Assembly: GCA_018268395.1 (NCBI GenBank)
Contig: JAFDWQ010000001.1
Coordinates: 43,508 to 107,507 of the forward strand
Source: Armatimonadota bacterium
Lineage (GTDB): Bacteria; Armatimonadota; Fimbriimonadia; Fimbriimonadales; Fimbriimonadaceae
Direction: 5' to 3'
Length of the DNA: 64,000 nucleotides
Positions 48,530-57,263 of the stretch are shown here, in pieces (positions within the stretch are counted from its first letter, which is position 1; every line of letters begins with the position of its first letter). The notes under the pieces were generated by a model, which was not told the origin of the DNA, searched no databases, and saw only the letters and a program-made list of their open reading frames with translations. The translations under genes were made by a program, and so were the position numbers.

Positions 48530-49726
48530 TCACGGACCCTGGCGGTAGGTGATGCCGTAAACCTTTTTGGCCGACTGGATCCGTCCCGTCATCGCTTTAC
48601 CGCGGTCCAGGTCGGCGGGGAGGTTCGTGTCCCAAGGACGGTAGACCTTGTAGTCGTCAAACCCGCGGCGTACGGCTTTGACCTCCCAGTCGAACTCGTA
48701 GCCACCGTGGCCCTGCCAGAGCTCGCGCACTTCGAACGACGTCAACGACTTGCGCACGACCGCGAGGCCTTTCGAACTTTCGCTCAGGGGCGTCAGCTGG
48801 ACGGTCATGCCCTCGGAGACCGCGACGTTCTTGAAGTGGGCGGGCAGGGAGACCGTGACCCGTCCGTTGACGAGCCTGGCGGTGCCGCGGATGTAAGCGG
48901 CGGCTTCGGGCCCCTCGAGAGAGGCGTAAACGATGTCGCGGTGGACGTCGTCGGGGTCAGGCTGCACGAAGTTCTTGACGTCGGCCGAAATTCTCCCGAT
49001 ACCGTCAGTCGGGATCACGGCCTGGACGCGCATGACATTGTCCCGCATCAAGAACAACAATTGGGTGTTGCTGATCGCGCGCATGGCCGAAGCGTTTCCC
49101 GTCCCGTTCCCGATGCACCGGAACTCGCTACCGCCGACGTTGGTCGTGACGTCATAGACCTTTTCGTTGTCGACATTGAAGCCTTCGATCGGACCGACGT
49201 ACTGCTGCGTCGTGCCGGAGAACACCGCCGCGCGCCCGGAGGTGCTCGTCGCGAAGAGCGCCGTAGCCCCAGGATTGTTGGCCACCGCCAAGACGCCGAT
49301 GCCTGCACTGCCGTTCGATCCTCCCCGGACGCCGGTGTCGAACTGCGCAAAGCCCTCCACGCCGTAGCCGTGGTCCGAGCGGCTTTCTCCGTAGACGCCC
49401 TTCCCCACTCCGACCGCGTTGGTCGCCGTTCCGCGGACGGCGATGCCGTTTTTGCCCGCTGAGCTGAAGGAAGCCCCGATGCCGGCGATGTCGGTCGCGT
49501 TGTTGTTGCCGATGACGGGGATCGTGGAGTTGAGGCTGGTGACGTTCACTTGCCCCGCCCGGAACGTGCCCTTGATGTTCGCGTGACCGACCTGAGCGGT
49601 CCCTGGCGTCGCATCTTGAAGGAAAACATTTCCGATGACCGCCTGTACGCCCTGGTCTTGGGCGATGGCGACGGCGGCGAGGACGATGACAGCGGTGGCG
49701 GTGAGAAGGACGGGGCCGTGCTTCAT
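48530..49726 (-). CDS. Secreted fibre-like protein, paralogue of 7425-8825
   Basis: 398 residues from ATG 49726; MDG upstream is out of place for a signal. The signal peptide is LLTATAVIVLAAVAIAQ. TPGTAQVGHANIKGTFRAGQ matches the TTPGTAQTGHSHITGT motif of the earlier protein. The middle (GVGKGVYGESRSDHGYGVEG) is a Gly-rich repetitive shaft, and the end has FDWEVKAVRRGFDDYKVYRP. TTTAAT lies 7 nt before the ATG, suggesting leaderless transcription. The two proteins share N- and C-terminal blocks but differ in shaft length. Surface fibre or adhesin is only a guess. Confidence 0.6.
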   Translation of the reverse strand: MKHGPVLLTATAVIVLAAVAIAQDQGVQAVIGNVFLQDATPGTAQVGHANIKGTFRAGQVNVTSLNSTIPVIGNNNATDIAGIGASFSSAGKNGIAVRGTATNAVGVGKGVYGESRSDHGYGVEGFAQFDTGVRGGSNGSAGIGVLAVANNPGATALFATSTSGRAAVFSGTTQQYVGPIEGFNVDNEKVYDVTTNVGGSEFRCIGNGTGNASAMRAISNTQLLFLMRDNVMRVQAVIPTDGIGRISADVKNFVQPDPDDVHRDIVYASLEGPEAAAYIRGTARLVNGRVTVSLPAHFKNVAVSEGMTVQLTPLSESSKGLAVVRKSLTSFEVRELWQGHGGYEFDWEVKAVRRGFDDYKVYRPWDTNLPADLDRGKAMTGRIQSAKKVYGITYRQGP

Positions 49727-49733
49727 ACCGTCC

Positions 49734-49739
49734 ATTAAA
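49734..49739 (-). promoter_or_regulatory. -10 element TTTAAT, leaderless
   Basis: TTTAAT on the minus strand, 7 nt before ATG 49726; it decides that start over the ATG nine bases earlier, which would overlap it. Confidence 0.5.
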
Positions 49740-49795
49740 CTGCACGGCAGTGAAAGCGAGCCACGACTTTCGACAGGTCGTTCGGGGCACGGCCG

Positions 49796-49969
49796 TCAGG
49801 CCGCTTTCTTTTGACCTTCGGACCAGGTGCCTCGTTGCGCGACGTCTTCGCGGACGGTCCGCGAAGACTCGATGATCTCGATCCGGCCCGTGCGGAGGTT
49901 CCGGGCCGCGTATGGGAGACGTTGCCGGCCGAAGCCGCGCACCAGTCGTCCGTACGGACCGTACGTCAT
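49796..49969 (-). CDS. Possible 57-residue small protein
   Basis: An ATG at 49969 preceded by GGGGGG opens a 57-codon frame: TYGPYGRLVRGFGRQRLPYA, then ARNLRTGRIEIIESSRTVRE and DVAQRGTWSEGQKKAA. The pattern A-R-N-L-R-T-G-R is suggestive of a real, basic small protein. It is divergent from arsR. Coding remains uncertain; no homologue is known to me. Confidence 0.35.
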   Translation of the reverse strand: MTYGPYGRLVRGFGRQRLPYAARNLRTGRIEIIESSRTVREDVAQRGTWSEGQKKAA

Positions 49970-50075
49970 GCCCCCCTTTCAATCCGGTTTTGGCGGCCTT
50001 TGATCCCTGGATCCGAGCTTTGTGTGACCCTGACGATCGGAGGCACCAACCCAGGACGATGCGAAAGTCCCAATA

Positions 50076-50106
50076 TTTCAAGAAATGTTGAAACGTGTGA
50101 TACAGT
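50076..50106 (+). promoter_or_regulatory. ArsR operator and promoter
   Basis: TTTCAAGAAATGTTGAAA (50076-50093) is an inverted repeat with TTTCAA/TTGAAA arms. TACAGT (50101-50106) is the -10, 6 nt before ATG 50113. ArsR-family sites have this size and symmetry, so the regulator encoded next probably binds here and represses its own operon. Confidence 0.6.
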
Positions 50107-50112
50107 GACGAC

Positions 50113-50463
50113 ATGGCCGAACGGGCGACGGTGGAGATGTTCAAAGCGCTGGGAGACCCCACGCGATTGCGCATCTTCGACTTCCTGAGAGGGTGCTGCT
50201 GCCCGGTGGCGGTCGGTGACGAAGGCGAGGTGCGACCGATGGCCGGTCCGACCGCGGGCGAGGTCTGTTGCCACGTGACCGGGGCGGACAAGATCACGTC
50301 GGCGGTGAGTTTCCATCTCAAGGAACTGCGCAACGCCGGGCTTGTCCGGATGGAAAAGCGCGGGAAGCACATGGTTTGCGCCGTCGAACCCGCCGCCCTC
50401 GAGGCCTTGGCCGCGTACTTCCGCCCAGAGGGGCCGGGTGCCGCGTGCTGCGAGGACAACTGA
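50113..50463 (+). CDS. arsR: ArsR-family metalloregulator
   Basis: 116 residues. A winged helix of the ArsR/SmtB family: FKALGDPTRLRIFDFLRG at the start, recognition helix in SAVSFHLKELRNAGLV. Between them is an unusual Cys-rich loop (GCCCPVAVGDEGEVRPMA, then CCHV), and CCEDN closes the protein, so arsenite or another thiophilic metal could bind. Repressor of the ars genes is the best call from context. The stop is 1 bp before the arsM start. Confidence 0.88.
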   Translation: MAERATVEMFKALGDPTRLRIFDFLRGCCCPVAVGDEGEVRPMAGPTAGEVCCHVTGADKITSAVSFHLKELRNAGLVRMEKRGKHMVCAVEPAALEALAAYFRPEGPGAACCEDN

Positions 50464-50464
50464 C

Positions 50465-51352
50465 ATGAGCGAAACGAAACTGACCGAACGGGACGACGTG
50501 CGCGAGCTCGTCAAAGCGAAATACGGCGAGGCCGCCCTCCGCGTGCTTTCAGGCCAAGGCGGATCGTGCTGCGGGACCAACACCGTCATGGACGACGTCT
50601 GCTGCGGGGAGCGGCACACGGAAGGAGAGTGCTGCAGCAACACGAAGGACCCCATCACGAGCGACCTCTATTCCGATACGGAAGCTTCGGAGATTCCCGA
50701 ATCGGCGATCCTGGCTTCGCTCGGGTGCGGCAACCCTACGGCCTTGGCGCAACTGTCGCCGGGCGAGACCGTCCTCGACCTGGGCAGCGGCGGCGGTATC
50801 GACGTGCTGCTCTCGGCGAAGCGGGTCGGCCCGACCGGCTTCGCGTACGGCCTCGACATGACGGACGAGATGCTGGAGTTGGCCGAACGGAACAAGGCCG
50901 AGGCGGGTGCCGAGAACGTCACGTTCCTCAAGGGCCACATCGAGGAGATCCCGCTTCCGGACGCCAGCGTGGACGTGATCATCAGCAACTGCGTCATCAA
51001 CCTCAGCGCGGACAAAGACCAGGTGCTCCGCGAAGCCTTCAGGGTCCTGAAGCCGGGCGGACGGTTCGCCGTCTCCGACGTGGTCGTAGAAAGCGAGCTC
51101 CCTGAAGCCGTGCGCAAAGATATGGAGATGTACGTCGGTTGCGTGTCGGGCGCGCTCGAACACGACGAGTACCTTTCGAAGCTGACGGCGGCGGGATTCG
51201 TGGACGCGGGCATCGAACCGACGCGCCGCTACAGCTTCTCGCACCTGGAGGGGAGTTGGGCTCCGAAGGGCGTGGCCGGCATGACCGAAGACCAGAAGCG
51301 CGAACTCGACGGCAAGATCTACGGAGCGTTCATCCGGGCGACCAAACCCTGA
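50465..51352 (+). CDS. arsM: Arsenite methyltransferase
   Basis: 295 residues starting at ATG 50465. ArsM methylates arsenite with S-adenosylmethionine to volatile or less toxic species. SAM loop VLDLGSGGGIDVLLSA; the conserved ArsM cysteines lie in CCGERHTEGECC-type N-terminal stretches, ISNCVINLS and VGCVSGALEHDEY. N-terminal SCCGTNTVMDDVCC is a Cys cluster for arsenite. The stop overlaps the next gene by 1 bp (TGATG). No arsB or acr3 is next to it. Confidence 0.9.
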   Translation: MSETKLTERDDVRELVKAKYGEAALRVLSGQGGSCCGTNTVMDDVCCGERHTEGECCSNTKDPITSDLYSDTEASEIPESAILASLGCGNPTALAQLSPGETVLDLGSGGGIDVLLSAKRVGPTGFAYGLDMTDEMLELAERNKAEAGAENVTFLKGHIEEIPLPDASVDVIISNCVINLSADKDQVLREAFRVLKPGGRFAVSDVVVESELPEAVRKDMEMYVGCVSGALEHDEYLSKLTAAGFVDAGIEPTRRYSFSHLEGSWAPKGVAGMTEDQKRELDGKIYGAFIRATKP

Positions 51353-51759
51353 TGCGCGTCCTCTTCGTCTGCGTCCACAACGCAGGCCGTTCGCAGATGG
51401 CCGAGGCTTTCCTCGGCCGTTTTGCCCGTGAGCGGGGGCTCGACGTGACCGCCGAGTCGGCCGGGACGGTAGGGGGCGGCGGTTTGAACCCGGCGGTCGT
51501 CGCAGTGATGGCCGAGCTCGGGATCGCGATGGACGGCCACGCTCCGAAGCTTCTGACTCAGGAGACGGTCGACCGTGCGGACAAGGTCGTCACGATGGGG
51601 TGCGGGGTGGACGCCGGGGCCTGTCCGGCCCGGCTTCACGTGTCGGAGGACTGGGGGTTGGACGATCCGGCCGGTCGGCCGATCGAGGACGTCCGAAGGA
51701 TCCGGGACGAGGTCAGGGAGAGGGTGTTGCGGTTGCTGGACGAAACGCTCGTCCCCTGA
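51352..51759 (+). CDS. arsC: Arsenate reductase, low-molecular-weight phosphatase type
   Basis: 135 residues. The phosphatase loop is CVHNAGRS (CX5R), at residues 7-14, and VTMGCGVDAGACP supplies the two redox cysteines of thioredoxin-coupled ArsC; LDDPAGRPIEDVRRIRDEV is the family tail. It reduces arsenate to arsenite, which ArsM would then methylate. The three genes arsR, arsM, arsC form one operon. Confidence 0.9.
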   Translation: MRVLFVCVHNAGRSQMAEAFLGRFARERGLDVTAESAGTVGGGGLNPAVVAVMAELGIAMDGHAPKLLTQETVDRADKVVTMGCGVDAGACPARLHVSEDWGLDDPAGRPIEDVRRIRDEVRERVLRLLDETLVP

Positions 51760-51777
51760 ACCGGCGGCGGGTCCGGC

Positions 51778-51783
51778 TATCCT
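51778..51783 (+). promoter_or_regulatory. -10 element TATCCT, leaderless
   Basis: TATCCT is 7 nt before ATG 51791 of the VOC gene, so it has its own promoter after the ars operon. Confidence 0.55.
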
Positions 51784-51790
51784 CACGGAA

Positions 51791-52207
51791 ATGAGCGCGA
51801 TCGCCAAATCCGTCCCCTACATCCACTTTTCCGACAACTGCGCCGAGGCGATGGAGTTCTACAAGTCGTGTCTCGGCGGGGACCTCGAAGTCATGAAAGT
51901 CGGGAGTTCGCCCATGGCCGGGCAGATGCCGGGCAAGGAAGACTATGTCATGCATTCGCAACTCATCGGCGACGGTTGGTCCGTGATGGCGTCCGACTGG
52001 TGCGCGCCTTCGGAGTACAAGCCTGGTAACAACTGGACGATCATGCTCGAGTTGACGGACGAGGCCGAGCAGACCGCCGTCTACGAGAGACTGTCCGCGG
52101 GCGGAACCCAGACGATGCCGTTGTCGGACGCGTTCTGGGGCTCGCGGTTCGGGATGTTGAAGGATAAGTTCGGCATCGACTGGATGCTCAACTGCCCGAA
52201 GACGTAA
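51791..52207 (+). CDS. VOC family (PhnB/glyoxalase-like) protein
   Basis: 138 residues. SVPYIHFSDNCAEAMEFYKS begins a vicinal-oxygen-chelate fold; MHSQLIGDGWSVMASDW and NNWTIMLELTDEAEQ give the second half. The C-terminal DAFWGSRFGMLKDKFGIDWM is the PhnB-type signature (W-G, then D-x-x-G-x-x-W). Metal-dependent small-molecule enzymes or resistance proteins belong here; the ligand is unknown. Own promoter, so not part of the ars operon for certain. Confidence 0.8.
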   Translation: MSAIAKSVPYIHFSDNCAEAMEFYKSCLGGDLEVMKVGSSPMAGQMPGKEDYVMHSQLIGDGWSVMASDWCAPSEYKPGNNWTIMLELTDEAEQTAVYERLSAGGTQTMPLSDAFWGSRFGMLKDKFGIDWMLNCPKT

Positions 52208-52300
52208 TCGGCCACGCTCGACTCCGGCCGTGGCCCTTCCATTTGGACGGCTACGGCCGAGTCACTTGGAGACGGGCTTCGACCCCTTCATACTCGGCGG

Positions 52301-52915
52301 ATGGACTTGCCCAACTGGGCCGTCAGAGCGTCGGCGTTCCTGCAGCGCGGGATCCGAAGAAGCATGGAGCCAGAGTCTTCAAGGCCCGGAGAGCGTCTGG
52401 CTGAACGGGCACGCCACACCTTGTCTTTGCTCGACAAAGGGCAAAGCGACATCGCCGCCGCCATCGCTATGGAGAACTTGGCCTGCGAGAGCGACCTGTT
52501 TTTCGACGAAGCCGCCTTGATCCCGGAGTGTTTGTCACTCCAGGTCCGCGTCATGAAGGACGCCGTCCGCGATCCAGCCGCGGCCCGGGCCGTCGACAGC
52601 GCTTTGAACGAAGCCCCTGTGTCGCGTTTGATGATCCAGATCGTCTCGATGCTTTGCACGCCGCCGACCGAAGCGGTCCGCATCGTGTTCTCCGATCCTA
52701 TCGCCGTCCACGTGTCGCAAGGAGGGCCGTGGCGGGACGAACTGACGATCCCGACCGACCTTTCACGACCGTTGGCGGGCACTGTCGCCCGCATGGAAGC
52801 GGCCGGCTTCCCGTTGGTCAAGTCTTTGACCCGGACCGAGTGTGCACTGCCCGACGACGTCGAGTTCGTCCGGATGTCGGCGACGATCGTGGAACTGAGG
52901 GCCGCCCGTCCTTAA
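52301..52915 (+). CDS. Hypothetical protein
   Basis: 204 residues, mostly helical at the start (PGERLAERARHTLSLLDKGQ then SDIAAAIAMENLACESDLFF) and beta-rich later (VRIVFSDPIAVHVSQGGPWR). No signal peptide, so cytoplasmic. CATACT is 6 nt before ATG 52301. No family recognised. Confidence 0.5.
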   Translation: MDLPNWAVRASAFLQRGIRRSMEPESSRPGERLAERARHTLSLLDKGQSDIAAAIAMENLACESDLFFDEAALIPECLSLQVRVMKDAVRDPAAARAVDSALNEAPVSRLMIQIVSMLCTPPTEAVRIVFSDPIAVHVSQGGPWRDELTIPTDLSRPLAGTVARMEAAGFPLVKSLTRTECALPDDVEFVRMSATIVELRAARP

Positions 52916-52989
52916 GGACCGGAGCCCGTACCGCTCCGAAGGGGGCTCATCCGTGAACCTGTCAGATCAGACCGCACCGCTATGACTTC

Positions 52990-55128
52990 TTACCGACGGA
53001 AGTAGGCGTCGAACGGATCAAAGTCACGGAAAGGGTTCGAGATCTGTTTGGTCGACAAGAACCAAGCCGTCAGTCGCTTCTTTCCTGCCGACTTCTCTTC
53101 CGTCGACCAGAACAGCGAGAAGCGGGGCGCACCCTCGACGCGCGCGAGCGATAGCGCAACCAGGTCTCCGACCGTGACGTCGCACGCCGTGCCCATGCCG
53201 AGAGCCCCTAAGGATGTCGAGTCCACGTCCACGTCCATCGTCCGCGAGTCCCCGAAAGTAAGGCGCGCAGTGGCATCTTCACCGACTTGGGTTAGGACCG
53301 CGCGGGCGGCGGACCTTTGGGAGGCCATCCACTTGACGACCATCGTCCGAAAGGCAGGGACATCGAACACCCTTGATGTGGAGACTTGTGCCAACACGTT
53401 CACGTTGTAGACCGCGTTTTCGTCCGTCGCAGAAGTGATCTTGGCGAGCACGTCTGCGAAGTGCTCTTGAGCGAGTTCTTCGACTCCGGGAACGTTCCGG
53501 TCCTTAACCATCGGCCGGAGCAGGGCCGCGTCCAAGCTGTTCAGAAGGTCGGTGTGCCGCAGAAAGCGCCTGTAGCCGACGAGTGCGGTGGAGTCCTTGA
53601 GGGCGAGCCTCGCGCTGACGAGGGCGCCGATTCCGAACCTCGCGTTCGACCGGCTTAGAGAGATGTCTTGCGCCGTCGAAAGGGCTTGAAGAGACATGTT
53701 CCTGTCCCATTTAAAGATGCACAGGGCCATCGTCGTCAAATCGGTTTCGAAGAACATCGACTTTCTGGGGTCTTCATCCAGAGCTTTCACCATTTGGGCG
53801 AACCGCTTGAGGAAGAGAGACGTCAACCGACCTTGTTTTCTGAGAGGCTCACCTCTCATCGTCGGGCTCGGGTTCGTAGTCGAAGAGACCCACCCGTCCG
53901 AAACGTTGACGTCCACCGACCGCACGAGGAATTCTGCGGCCGACAACCAGGCTCGAGGGCCGAGCGAGTTGTCTTCGAGCACGGCCAATTGACGTTCCGG
54001 TTCGGTCCGAGATTTGTCCTTGATCCAAGCTTCGCGGAGTGCGGCCGCTGTCTCAATGTGTGAGCCTTTCCACCTCATCGCAGCCGCCGGCCAGATTTGG
54101 ACGAGCGCTGACATCGCCGCACTACGGACGGTCAAAACGGTCCGGCCCGGAAAGAAGTCTCTGCCATAGGAGACGGACCGGGTCAGGCGGTCGTCGGACT
54201 CTATGCAGTCGATCAAGGCGGGTACGGCGCGATCGCCGAGTTTCGTCAAGGCCCTCACGATCGGTGACCAAGAGAGACTCACACCTCCGGGTTGCATGAA
54301 CTGGTCGACTTTCACCTGATCGAGGGCTTGGATCAGGACCTTCACTTGTTCGTCGGGAGTCAGACCGACAAGCGTGGAAACGTCCGGCTCGCTTGGAGAA
54401 CGGTTGACGACCCGACGCTGTAAGTCGCGTGACAACTCGTCCCCCTGCCAGTCCCGAGCGCTTTCTCCGTAGTGCCGGCGTTCAGTCTCGGAGAGCGGGA
54501 TCGACGTCTTCTCTACGAGCACCAAGCGGTCCGCCCAATCCACTCCCTCTTCGTAGCGTCCGAGCTTTAGGGCGTCCGCAGCCAACATTTTGTAGCGGTC
54601 GGCCATGGCGTCCCGCAACCGCATGGCGGCGACGGCTCCGCTGTCGTGGCTGAATTGGGAATAGGCATTGGCCGCATCTTCGGCGCGGCCAAGAAGGAGG
54701 AGGAGGACCGGCGCCGCCGGACTTTGTCCTGGCGACCAACAAGATTGCCAAAACGTCCAACCTGGGGAACCTGACTTCAGCGACTCAGCGAGATCGGCTT
54801 CGGCCAGTACGGTGCACCAGGGATATTCGACTCCGTCCCATAGGACGACCCGGGCCGCTTGCTGTTTTCCGTGCGGCAAGACCCAACCGTATACTTCGAC
54901 GTCTTGGTCGTGGGCCGTCGCACTTCGAGACGGGATGCGCACCTTGCAGTACTTCCCTCCTCGCGGATCGGCGATGACCTTGCCGAAGAAGCCTCTGGCG
55001 GTATCCCAGTACTCGACCGGGATTTTCGTCTCCGGTATCGCCCATTCCTGCCCCTTGGCACTTGCCGGACATGAGATGCCCGCCGCGCATGTCAGCGCCG
55101 CGACCAGAACCGTTTTCATCGTCCCCAT
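52990..55128 (-). CDS. Large secreted hypothetical protein, HEAT-like helical part
   Basis: 712 residues with a signal peptide (TVLVAALTCAAGISCPASAK). Residues 30-130 are beta, and residues 240-560 are helical with HEAT/armadillo-like phrases (LTKLGDRAVPALIDCIESDD, LGRAEDAANAYSQF), so a scaffold or peptide-binding surface is likely. The rest is mixed (LTFGDSRTMDVDVDSTSLGA). No catalytic motif is seen. CAGGA precedes ATG 55128 (or ATG 55119 one helix later). Next to an M48 peptidase on the same strand. Confidence 0.55.
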   Translation of the reverse strand: MGTMKTVLVAALTCAAGISCPASAKGQEWAIPETKIPVEYWDTARGFFGKVIADPRGGKYCKVRIPSRSATAHDQDVEVYGWVLPHGKQQAARVVLWDGVEYPWCTVLAEADLAESLKSGSPGWTFWQSCWSPGQSPAAPVLLLLLGRAEDAANAYSQFSHDSGAVAAMRLRDAMADRYKMLAADALKLGRYEEGVDWADRLVLVEKTSIPLSETERRHYGESARDWQGDELSRDLQRRVVNRSPSEPDVSTLVGLTPDEQVKVLIQALDQVKVDQFMQPGGVSLSWSPIVRALTKLGDRAVPALIDCIESDDRLTRSVSYGRDFFPGRTVLTVRSAAMSALVQIWPAAAMRWKGSHIETAAALREAWIKDKSRTEPERQLAVLEDNSLGPRAWLSAAEFLVRSVDVNVSDGWVSSTTNPSPTMRGEPLRKQGRLTSLFLKRFAQMVKALDEDPRKSMFFETDLTTMALCIFKWDRNMSLQALSTAQDISLSRSNARFGIGALVSARLALKDSTALVGYRRFLRHTDLLNSLDAALLRPMVKDRNVPGVEELAQEHFADVLAKITSATDENAVYNVNVLAQVSTSRVFDVPAFRTMVVKWMASQRSAARAVLTQVGEDATARLTFGDSRTMDVDVDSTSLGALGMGTACDVTVGDLVALSLARVEGAPRFSLFWSTEEKSAGKKRLTAWFLSTKQISNPFRDFDPFDAYFRR

Positions 55129-55192
55129 GTTCCTGACGGCTCTCGCGGCTTTCGGTATCGCATTCGGCGATGTCGGTCGGCTCCCAACGCGA

Positions 55193-56014
55193 TCAGACTA
55201 TAGGTTCGATCGGGTCGACTAGACCCAGTTCGGCCGCCGCGCTCCGCAGTGCTGAGATCCGTTGGTCGCGCGTCGGATAACCGGAGAGAAGGACGTCTTG
55301 CCTCGATTCAGGATGTCCTATTTTTTCAAGAGAGGAAACGGCTGACGGCAAGTCTCTCGTCAGCTCCAGCGCCCTTCGGTCACAGGCAATCTCCAGTTTG
55401 ATCCCGGGCTCATTGACCGGCTTGACGATTTTGACTATAACGACCATCACACCCATCAACACGATCATCGGGCCGACATGAAGTGCGAACGGCCCCGCAA
55501 CTTTGCTCCATGCGACGGCAAACAGAAAGGCCGTGACGAACAAGACCGACAGCGACATCGCCCAGGGAGAGCGGAGGCGATTTAACTGCTGATCGGTGCG
55601 CTCCAAGTGAGCGATTTCGTGCGCGAGTGCGAAATCGATTTCAGTTTCGCTCATCGCGTGCCACATGGCGGTCGTGACGTAGACCTTTCGCAAGTGCACC
55701 ATGGCCGTGATGTTCGAGCGACCGAACCGACCGGACAAAAGGCAGACCTTAGGCGGCTTAACCAGTGTCAGTGCGGCCCAATGGGCGAACCTCTCCGTCA
55801 GTCCGGCGTCCTCTTTCACCTTCGCCTCACAATAGAGGTCCGCTGTCGGTAAGAAGAACGGGTTGAGGACGAGTGGCAAGAGCACGAACAAAGCCAAGGG
55901 AGGACCCTGGACATGGGAACGGACGGCCTGGGCAAGAAGCCATCCAAGGATATCTGCCGCGAGACCGAACGCCGCGACCGGCCAGAGTCGGACGGCGAAC
56001 AGTAGATAGCCCAC
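55193..56014 (-). CDS. M48 family membrane metallopeptidase
   Basis: 273 residues with hydrophobic N-terminal helices (LWPVAAFGLAADILGWLLA, LALFVLLPLVLNPFFLP) and a second pair at residues 150-195. The zinc site is HEIAH (H132, H136), with E209 of KLEIACDRRALEL as third ligand, and VYVTTAMWHAMSETEIDFAL supports the M48/HtpX relationship. It would cleave misfolded membrane or envelope proteins. GTG 56014 has CATAAT 8 nt upstream, so likely leaderless. The gene at 52990 follows it on the same strand. Confidence 0.8.
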   Translation of the reverse strand: MGYLLFAVRLWPVAAFGLAADILGWLLAQAVRSHVQGPPLALFVLLPLVLNPFFLPTADLYCEAKVKEDAGLTERFAHWAALTLVKPPKVCLLSGRFGRSNITAMVHLRKVYVTTAMWHAMSETEIDFALAHEIAHLERTDQQLNRLRSPWAMSLSVLFVTAFLFAVAWSKVAGPFALHVGPMIVLMGVMVVIVKIVKPVNEPGIKLEIACDRRALELTRDLPSAVSSLEKIGHPESRQDVLLSGYPTRDQRISALRSAAAELGLVDPIEPIV

Positions 56015-56022
56015 TGTCGCGC

Positions 56023-56028
56023 ATTATG
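56023..56028 (-). promoter_or_regulatory. -10 element CATAAT, leaderless
   Basis: CATAAT on the minus strand, 8 nt before GTG 56014. Confidence 0.45.
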
Positions 56029-56260
56029 CCGGGATCAAGCGACTTGTCAAAGCGGTTCCTGGAGAAAGTCGTCCCCGCCAAGTGCTGTTCCGGTGCATTG
56101 AACGGAAGACGAACGGTGTTCCGCTGCCGTCGACGCCGACTCTACGACCCTGTCCGCTTCCAGAAAGGCGCTTGCGGAGGCAAGGGAAGCTTGGGAACGG
56201 TCCGAAGGCGACCGCCGCTGAACGACCCCCGATTTTTCGAGAGGACGACCTTGCGACGGG

Positions 56261-56266
56261 TAGATT
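56261..56266 (+). promoter_or_regulatory. -10 element TAGATT, leaderless
   Basis: TAGATT is 7 nt before GTG 56274, deciding the start of the GH76-like gene. Confidence 0.5.
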
Positions 56267-56273
56267 CCGCCCT

Positions 56274-57260
56274 GTGACAGGCGTTTTGGCGGCCGTCGTT
56301 TTGGGTCAAGAAGTCGGATTCGCGTCGATGGGCGATGCCGCGCTCAAGGTCGTCCGGCGGGACTACTACCTGGCGAAATCCAAGCTTTATGCGGAGCGTC
56401 CGGACAAGAAACAGCCGGCATTCAACTGGGGCGTCGGCGTCATGCTGTCCGCCCTGAACGCTGCCGCCCGGTGCGACCCGAAGTACAAACCGTGGCTGCG
56501 CGAGTACGCCGACGCCGTCCAGGTCTATTGGAACAAGGGCGGCTACGACGTGCTTCCCGTCCCCAAACCTCTCGACCGCTACTACGACGACAACGCTTGG
56601 ATGGCGCTCGCCTTGGTCGAAACGTACGAAGTCCTCGGTGATCGAAAGTATCTGGACCGGGCCAAGGCGGCGCTCGACTTTTCGCTCCAAGGCGCGGCGA
56701 AGGACGGCGGGATCACTTGGCGGGAGAGCGACCGCGCTTCGAGGAACACGTGCAGTTGTGCGCCGACGGCGTTCGCGTGTCTCGCGGTGGCCCGTCACAC
56801 GAACGACACGGCGCTCGTCGAGAAGGCCAAGGACATCGTCGCATGGACGAGAGGCCATCTGGAAGATCCGGCCGACGGGCTCTATTGGGACAATCTTTCG
56901 AACACGGGCAAGGTCGACAAGACCAAATGGACCTACAACACGGCCCTGATGATCCGGGCGGTCAAGGCCCTCGAGATGCCGGGCGTCGGGCGGGCTATGG
57001 AGTCTTCAAAGTCCCGATGGCTGAAAGCCGGCCGGCTGAACGACCCTGGTCGGTTCGCCCACCTTTTGGTGGAGGCATGGGTCGACGTCGAAGGGGTCAC
57101 GCCAGTGACGGAAGCGGCGGTACGGGCGGTCTGGGCGGCCCGCTCCTCGTCCGGACGGTTGCCCGCAGACTGGGGCTCGACGACCGTGCCGAAAAACGCC
57201 GAGATCCTGGATCAGGCGGCCTTTGTCCGGATCTGCTACGTGCTGGCCCGGTCGTCCTGA
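56274..57260 (+). CDS. GH76-like glycoside hydrolase, secreted
   Basis: 328 residues from GTG 56274, with a signal peptide (TGVLAAVVLGQEVGFAS). It reads as an alpha-helical toroid with the catalytic Asp pair in RYYDDNAWMALALVETYEV, as in family 76 alpha-1,6-mannanases; later NLSNTGKVDKTKWTYNTALM and SSCAPTAFACLAVARH-like helices fit the same fold. It would cut alpha-mannan or related glycan in the periplasm or outside. A longer frame reaching 56082 lacks family similarity. Confidence 0.72.
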   Translation: MTGVLAAVVLGQEVGFASMGDAALKVVRRDYYLAKSKLYAERPDKKQPAFNWGVGVMLSALNAAARCDPKYKPWLREYADAVQVYWNKGGYDVLPVPKPLDRYYDDNAWMALALVETYEVLGDRKYLDRAKAALDFSLQGAAKDGGITWRESDRASRNTCSCAPTAFACLAVARHTNDTALVEKAKDIVAWTRGHLEDPADGLYWDNLSNTGKVDKTKWTYNTALMIRAVKALEMPGVGRAMESSKSRWLKAGRLNDPGRFAHLLVEAWVDVEGVTPVTEAAVRAVWAARSSSGRLPADWGSTTVPKNAEILDQAAFVRICYVLARSS

Positions 57261-57263
57261 GGT

